This document shows, in pieces, positions 13,442-16,874 of a stretch of 16,874 nucleotides of DNA. Positions within the stretch are counted from its first letter, which is position 1, and each line of letters begins with the position of its first letter. Where the stretch lies: contig JAEDIH010000027.1 of NCBI GenBank assembly GCA_016292575.1, forward strand, positions 1 to 16,874. The letters run 5' to 3'. This DNA is from Clostridiaceae bacterium (GTDB taxonomy: Bacteria > Bacillota > Clostridia > Oscillospirales > Acutalibacteraceae). Position numbers and translations under genes: made by a program. The notes beneath the pieces were generated by a model. The model worked only from the letters and a program-made list of their open reading frames with translations. It was not told where the DNA came from and did no database searches.

Positions 13442-16400
13442 AAAGGCAATGGACAAAGCAGCAATCTCAGGCAATAGGCGCAAGGGACGGCAGCGTGCTT
13501 GTCAGCGCGGCGGCAGGCTCCGGCAAAACCGCCGTTCTGGTTGAGCGCGTCATTGAGCGGCTGACCGATAAAGACCGTCCCTCAAGCGCCGACAGGCTGT
13601 TGATTGTCACCTTTACAAAGGCGGCGGCCGCCGAGATGAAAGAGCGCATTGCCGCCGCGCTTGAAAATGAAATTGCAAAAGCGCCGTCAGACGAGCACCT
13701 GATAAAGCAGCAGCTGCTTCTCCCCTCGGCAAAAATATGCACAATAGACTCCTTCTGTGCAAGGATAGTGCGCGAGCATTTTGAACAGCTTGAAATTTCG
13801 CCGGACTTTCGCACCGGTGATGAGGGCGAGCTTCAGCTCCTTTCCCAAAAGGCAATGACTCTCACCCTTGAAGAGCTTTATATGCAGGGCGAAAAGGGGT
13901 TCACCGACCTTGTGGAGCTGCTTTTCAAAGGGCGCGACGACTCGTTCCTTTCCGAAACGATACTTGAAATGTACCGCCGCAGTGTGTCCTATCCGTTTCC
14001 GGAAAAATGGCTCAGGGAGATCTGTGCCGATTATGAAAGCGCAAAGCCGCTCAGGGAAAGCCGTTTCGGCCGCGTGATACTCGGTTATGCGCGCGACGCC
14101 GTTGCTTACTGCAATGACGTCTTAGCTGCAATGAGGGCGCAGATTTCCGGCGTTGCCGAGCTTGAAAAGGCGTTTTCCGCCGCGGTTGAAAGCGACTGCG
14201 CAGGACTGCGGACAATTTCCGACCGCCTTGAAGGCGGAACGTGGGACGAGGTGCGGCAGGCTGTTGAAAGCTTTGAATTCATACGGCGCGGCGCCGTTTC
14301 AAAGGAGCTGAAAAACGACCCGGAGGTGCAGTTCCTCTCCGACAGCCGCGACAGGCTCAAGGATGTTATCAAAAAGAATCTTGCCCCGCTTTTCTGCTCG
14401 AGCGAGGCGGAGTTTGAGGACGATATGCGCTTTTTTGCTCCGATGACAAGGAGCCTGTGCAAGGCCGTAGGCATTTACTCAAAGCATTTTTCCGAGCTGA
14501 AAAGCGAAAAACAGCTTGCAGACTTCAACGATATCACTCACCTTGCCTTGTCGCTGCTTGTTTGCGAAACAAAGGACGGCTTTGAGCGCACCGAGCTTGC
14601 AAAGGAGCTTCAAAGCAGTTTTGACGAAATACTCATTGATGAATACCAGGACACGAACAAGGCGCAGGATATGCTTTTCACCGCCGTTTCAAACAACAAC
14701 CTTTTCAGGGTGGGCGATGTGAAGCAGAGCATCTATCGCTTCCGCCAGGCGATGCCCGAAATATTCATTGAGCTTAAAAACAAGCTGCCGCTTTATGACG
14801 GCGTAAGGAACAACTATCCCTCAAAAATTATTCTCAAAAACAACTTCCGAAGCCGCAGGAGCGTAACCGGCTGCGTTAACTTTGTCTTTTCTCAGGTTAT
14901 GAGCGAAATGACCGGCGGCGTGGAGTATAACGATGAGGAACAGCTTGTCTTTTCCGCCGCATATGACGAAAAAAAAGACGAATGCGCCGAGTTTCATCTG
15001 CTTGAGACTGCGCAGCTTGACACCGATGAAATGAGCAGCACCGAATATCAGGCGGACTATACCGCCGCGCTTGTTGAGGACATTGTTAAAAGCGGCTTCA
15101 CCGTTAAGGGCGAGGACGGAAGCAGCCGACCCGTAAGATACAGTGACATTGCAATTCTTATGCGCTCATTAAGCGCACGGGGCGAAGCTTATGCCGAAGC
15201 GCTCAAAAGGCGCGGCATACCCTGCTTTACCCAGCTTGACGCGGACTTCTTTTCCGCTCCTGAGATAAGCCTTATGCTGAATCTGCTGCGCGTGATTGAC
15301 AATCCGAAGCAGGATGTTGCGCTTTTAAGCGTGCTGATGTCTCCGCTGTTCGGCTTTTCTCCCGATGAATGCGCCGCAATACGCAGCGCAAACCGCGAGG
15401 GAAATATTTATTCATGTCTGCTTTCCGCCGCCGCCCGGGGCGAAAAGCGAAGCCTTGATTTCCTGGAAAAGATAAGCTATTTCCGCAGAATAGCCGTCTG
15501 CATGAATATCGTAGACTTTATCCGTACCGTTTATGATGAAACGGGGATAGACGCCGCCGTGCGCTGCGCAAAGGGAGCCTCGGCAAAAAAGGAAAACCTC
15601 ATGCTTTTGCTTGATTACGCCGATATCTATGAAAAGAGCGGTTATTATTCGCTTTCGGGCTTTGTCCGCTTTGTTGACCGGCTGGAGAGAGCCAAGGGCG
15701 ATTTGCCCGGCGCCGTCGGCGTTTCGGCGGACGCGGACGTTGTTAGGATAATGACTGTTCACAAGTCAAAGGGTCTTGAATTTCCGGTTTGCATCCTTGC
15801 GGGGTGCGGAACGCTTTTCAACCGCAGCGATGAAATTCAGAACGCCGTAATAAGCAGCGAATCCGGGCTCGGACTTATCCGCCGCGACGAGGCCACTCTT
15901 GCCCAGTACCCGACGGTCTGCCACAGGGCGGTCAAATGCTCGCTGCGCAGGGACGCCGTGTCCGAGGAAATGCGCGTGCTCTATGTTGCAATGACAAGGG
16001 CAAAGGAAAAGCTCATCATGGTTTCCGCAGTCAGAAGCGCGGAAAAGGCGGCGCTCAAGTGCGTTGCAAACATTAACGCCGCGCGGAAAAAGATTACGCC
16101 CTTTGCCTCCTCAATGGCGACAAGCTACAGCGACTGGCTTCTTTGTGCGCTTTTGCGCCATGCGGATTTCAAAGAGCTTCGCGAAAGCGCGGGAATTTCC
16201 GAAAACATTGTTCTTCCGTCCGATTTCGGAATGAAGCTTGTGATAAAGCGCGGATATGAGGGGAAAATGCCGGCCGAGGAAAAGCCGCAGCGCGCAAGGG
16301 TTGACCAAAAGCTTTTGAAAACGCTTGAGGAGCGCTTTTCGTGGCAGTATAAATATGAAAAGCTTTCATACGTTGTCAGCAAGCGCGCGGCGTCGGAGGT

Positions 16401-16874
16401 TGACAAAAACTTTGTTGACCGCGAATACTTTGCTTCGTCAAGACCCTCCTTCCTTTCCGCCGGACTTACGGGCGCCCAAAAGGGAATTGCCACCCATTCG
16501 TTCATGCAGTTTGCAGATTACGAAAGGGCAAAAGCTGACCTTGAGGGCGAAATCAACGCCGTTTTTGAGCGCGGACTTCTCACGGAAAGGGAAAAAGAAG
16601 CCGTTGACAGAAAACAGCTTAAAGCCTTTTTTGAAAGCACGCTTTGCGAGCGTATTCTTAAAAGCACGCTTGTTATGCGCGAAAAAAAGTTCACAATAAA
16701 TGTTCCGATATCAGAGGTCTATCCGGAGCTTTCGGAGTTTGAGGACGAGAGCGTTATGATTCAGGGTATTGCGGACTGCGCGTTCCTTGAAAACGGGGAG
16801 CTTGTTGTCCTTGATTATAAGACCGACAGGCTCAAAACAAAGGAGCAGTTCTGCGAAAAATATAAAAATCAGGT
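13438..16874 (+). CDS. addA: ATP-dependent helicase/nuclease subunit A (AddA), partial at right edge
   Basis: The motor subunit of AddAB, a UvrD-type 3'-5' helicase fused to a RecB-type nuclease that degrades the 3'-ended strand. From the ATG, 1145 codons are open to the window edge with no frameshift. Motifs in order: Walker A AAGSGKT (25-31), TFTKAAAAEMKERI (58-71), TIDSFC (102-107), Walker B ILIDEYQDT (398-406), GDVKQSIYRFRQA (426-438), NFRSR (469-473), TVHKSKGLEFP (773-783) and LYVAMTRAKEKL (848-859). In the nuclease domain His1020 (ATHSFMQF), Asp1113 (GIADCAF) and Asp1126/Lys1128 (LDYKTD) form the expected metal site. Bacillus AddA is about 1232 residues, so only the last part, including the final QxxxY-type motif, is outside. 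AAAGGAG lies before the ATG, which overlaps the addB stop as ATGA. Confidence 0.97.
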   Translation, partial: MKRQWTKQQSQAIGARDGSVLVSAAAGSGKTAVLVERVIERLTDKDRPSSADRLLIVTFTKAAAAEMKERIAAALENEIAKAPSDEHLIKQQLLLPSAKICTIDSFCARIVREHFEQLEISPDFRTGDEGELQLLSQKAMTLTLEELYMQGEKGFTDLVELLFKGRDDSFLSETILEMYRRSVSYPFPEKWLREICADYESAKPLRESRFGRVILGYARDAVAYCNDVLAAMRAQISGVAELEKAFSAAVESDCAGLRTISDRLEGGTWDEVRQAVESFEFIRRGAVSKELKNDPEVQFLSDSRDRLKDVIKKNLAPLFCSSEAEFEDDMRFFAPMTRSLCKAVGIYSKHFSELKSEKQLADFNDITHLALSLLVCETKDGFERTELAKELQSSFDEILIDEYQDTNKAQDMLFTAVSNNNLFRVGDVKQSIYRFRQAMPEIFIELKNKLPLYDGVRNNYPSKIILKNNFRSRRSVTGCVNFVFSQVMSEMTGGVEYNDEEQLVFSAAYDEKKDECAEFHLLETAQLDTDEMSSTEYQADYTAALVEDIVKSGFTVKGEDGSSRPVRYSDIAILMRSLSARGEAYAEALKRRGIPCFTQLDADFFSAPEISLMLNLLRVIDNPKQDVALLSVLMSPLFGFSPDECAAIRSANREGNIYSCLLSAAARGEKRSLDFLEKISYFRRIAVCMNIVDFIRTVYDETGIDAAVRCAKGASAKKENLMLLLDYADIYEKSGYYSLSGFVRFVDRLERAKGDLPGAVGVSADADVVRIMTVHKSKGLEFPVCILAGCGTLFNRSDEIQNAVISSESGLGLIRRDEATLAQYPTVCHRAVKCSLRRDAVSEEMRVLYVAMTRAKEKLIMVSAVRSAEKAALKCVANINAARKKITPFASSMATSYSDWLLCALLRHADFKELRESAGISENIVLPSDFGMKLVIKRGYEGKMPAEEKPQRARVDQKLLKTLEERFSWQYKYEKLSYVVSKRAASEVDKNFVDREYFASSRPSFLSAGLTGAQKGIATHSFMQFADYERAKADLEGEINAVFERGLLTEREKEAVDRKQLKAFFESTLCERILKSTLVMREKKFTINVPISEVYPELSEFEDESVMIQGIADCAFLENGELVVLDYKTDRLKTKEQFCEKYKNQ

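Noticed and set aside
1..16874. Insertion sequence, prophage, CRISPR array, toxin-antitoxin or defence cluster
   Set aside because: No transposase or integrase motif, no spaced short repeats and no such gene family was found; all large frames are housekeeping genes with similar codon use.

Overview
The window looks like an ordinary chromosomal segment of a Gram-positive clostridial bacterium, most likely an uncultured gut relative of the Oscillospiraceae/Ruminococcaceae. The evidence is an AddAB recombination system in addB-addA order, LuxS, a fakA/yloV-like gene next to recG (the order known from Bacillus subtilis), a YmdB-type phosphodiesterase, a K+-dependent membrane pyrophosphatase, AGGAGG-type ribosome binding sites and sigma-70/sigma-A promoters close to consensus. 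I see no transposase, integrase, phage gene or CRISPR array.

Left part (1-3280). A 23-codon tail of a rightward gene converges on a leftward tRNA-Thr(GGT). A two-way terminator separates them, and the tRNA has a perfect TTGACA-17-TATAAT promoter. Next on the minus strand is hppA, a membrane ion-pumping pyrophosphatase. Its leader carries a previously unlabelled 15-codon upstream reading frame ending five bases before hppA. Behind it is a single-gene unit for a small secreted protein: perfect consensus promoter, strong ribosome binding site and large terminator hairpin. The mature protein pairs an acidic N-terminal stretch with a lysine-striped amphipathic helix.

Middle part (3280-9940), all minus strand, two transcription units. 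The first (6813 down to 3280) is a fakA/yloV-like DhaL-domain protein lacking the family's C-terminal third, then recG (GTGA overlap), then luxS 22 bases on. The second (9938 down to 6826) is a histidine phosphatase, a YmdB-family phosphodiesterase and an extracytoplasmic peptide/nickel-type solute-binding lipoprotein, with gaps of about 15 bases. No ABC permease or ATPase accompanies the binding protein.

Right part (9940-16874). A divergent promoter region leads into addB and addA on the plus strand, joined by an ATGA overlap. Both keep their expected helicase, nuclease and iron-sulfur residues. addA runs off the right edge with its nuclease active site just inside the window.

Functionally the window mixes DNA double-strand break repair and replication restart (AddAB, RecG), membrane energetics (HppA), methyl-cycle/AI-2 metabolism (LuxS), nucleotide signalling (YmdB) and lipid-linked functions (the DhaL protein). 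I do not see a clear new multi-gene system. The observations most worth following are the small secreted amphipathic protein, the FakA-like protein ending at a domain boundary, and the hppA leader frame.
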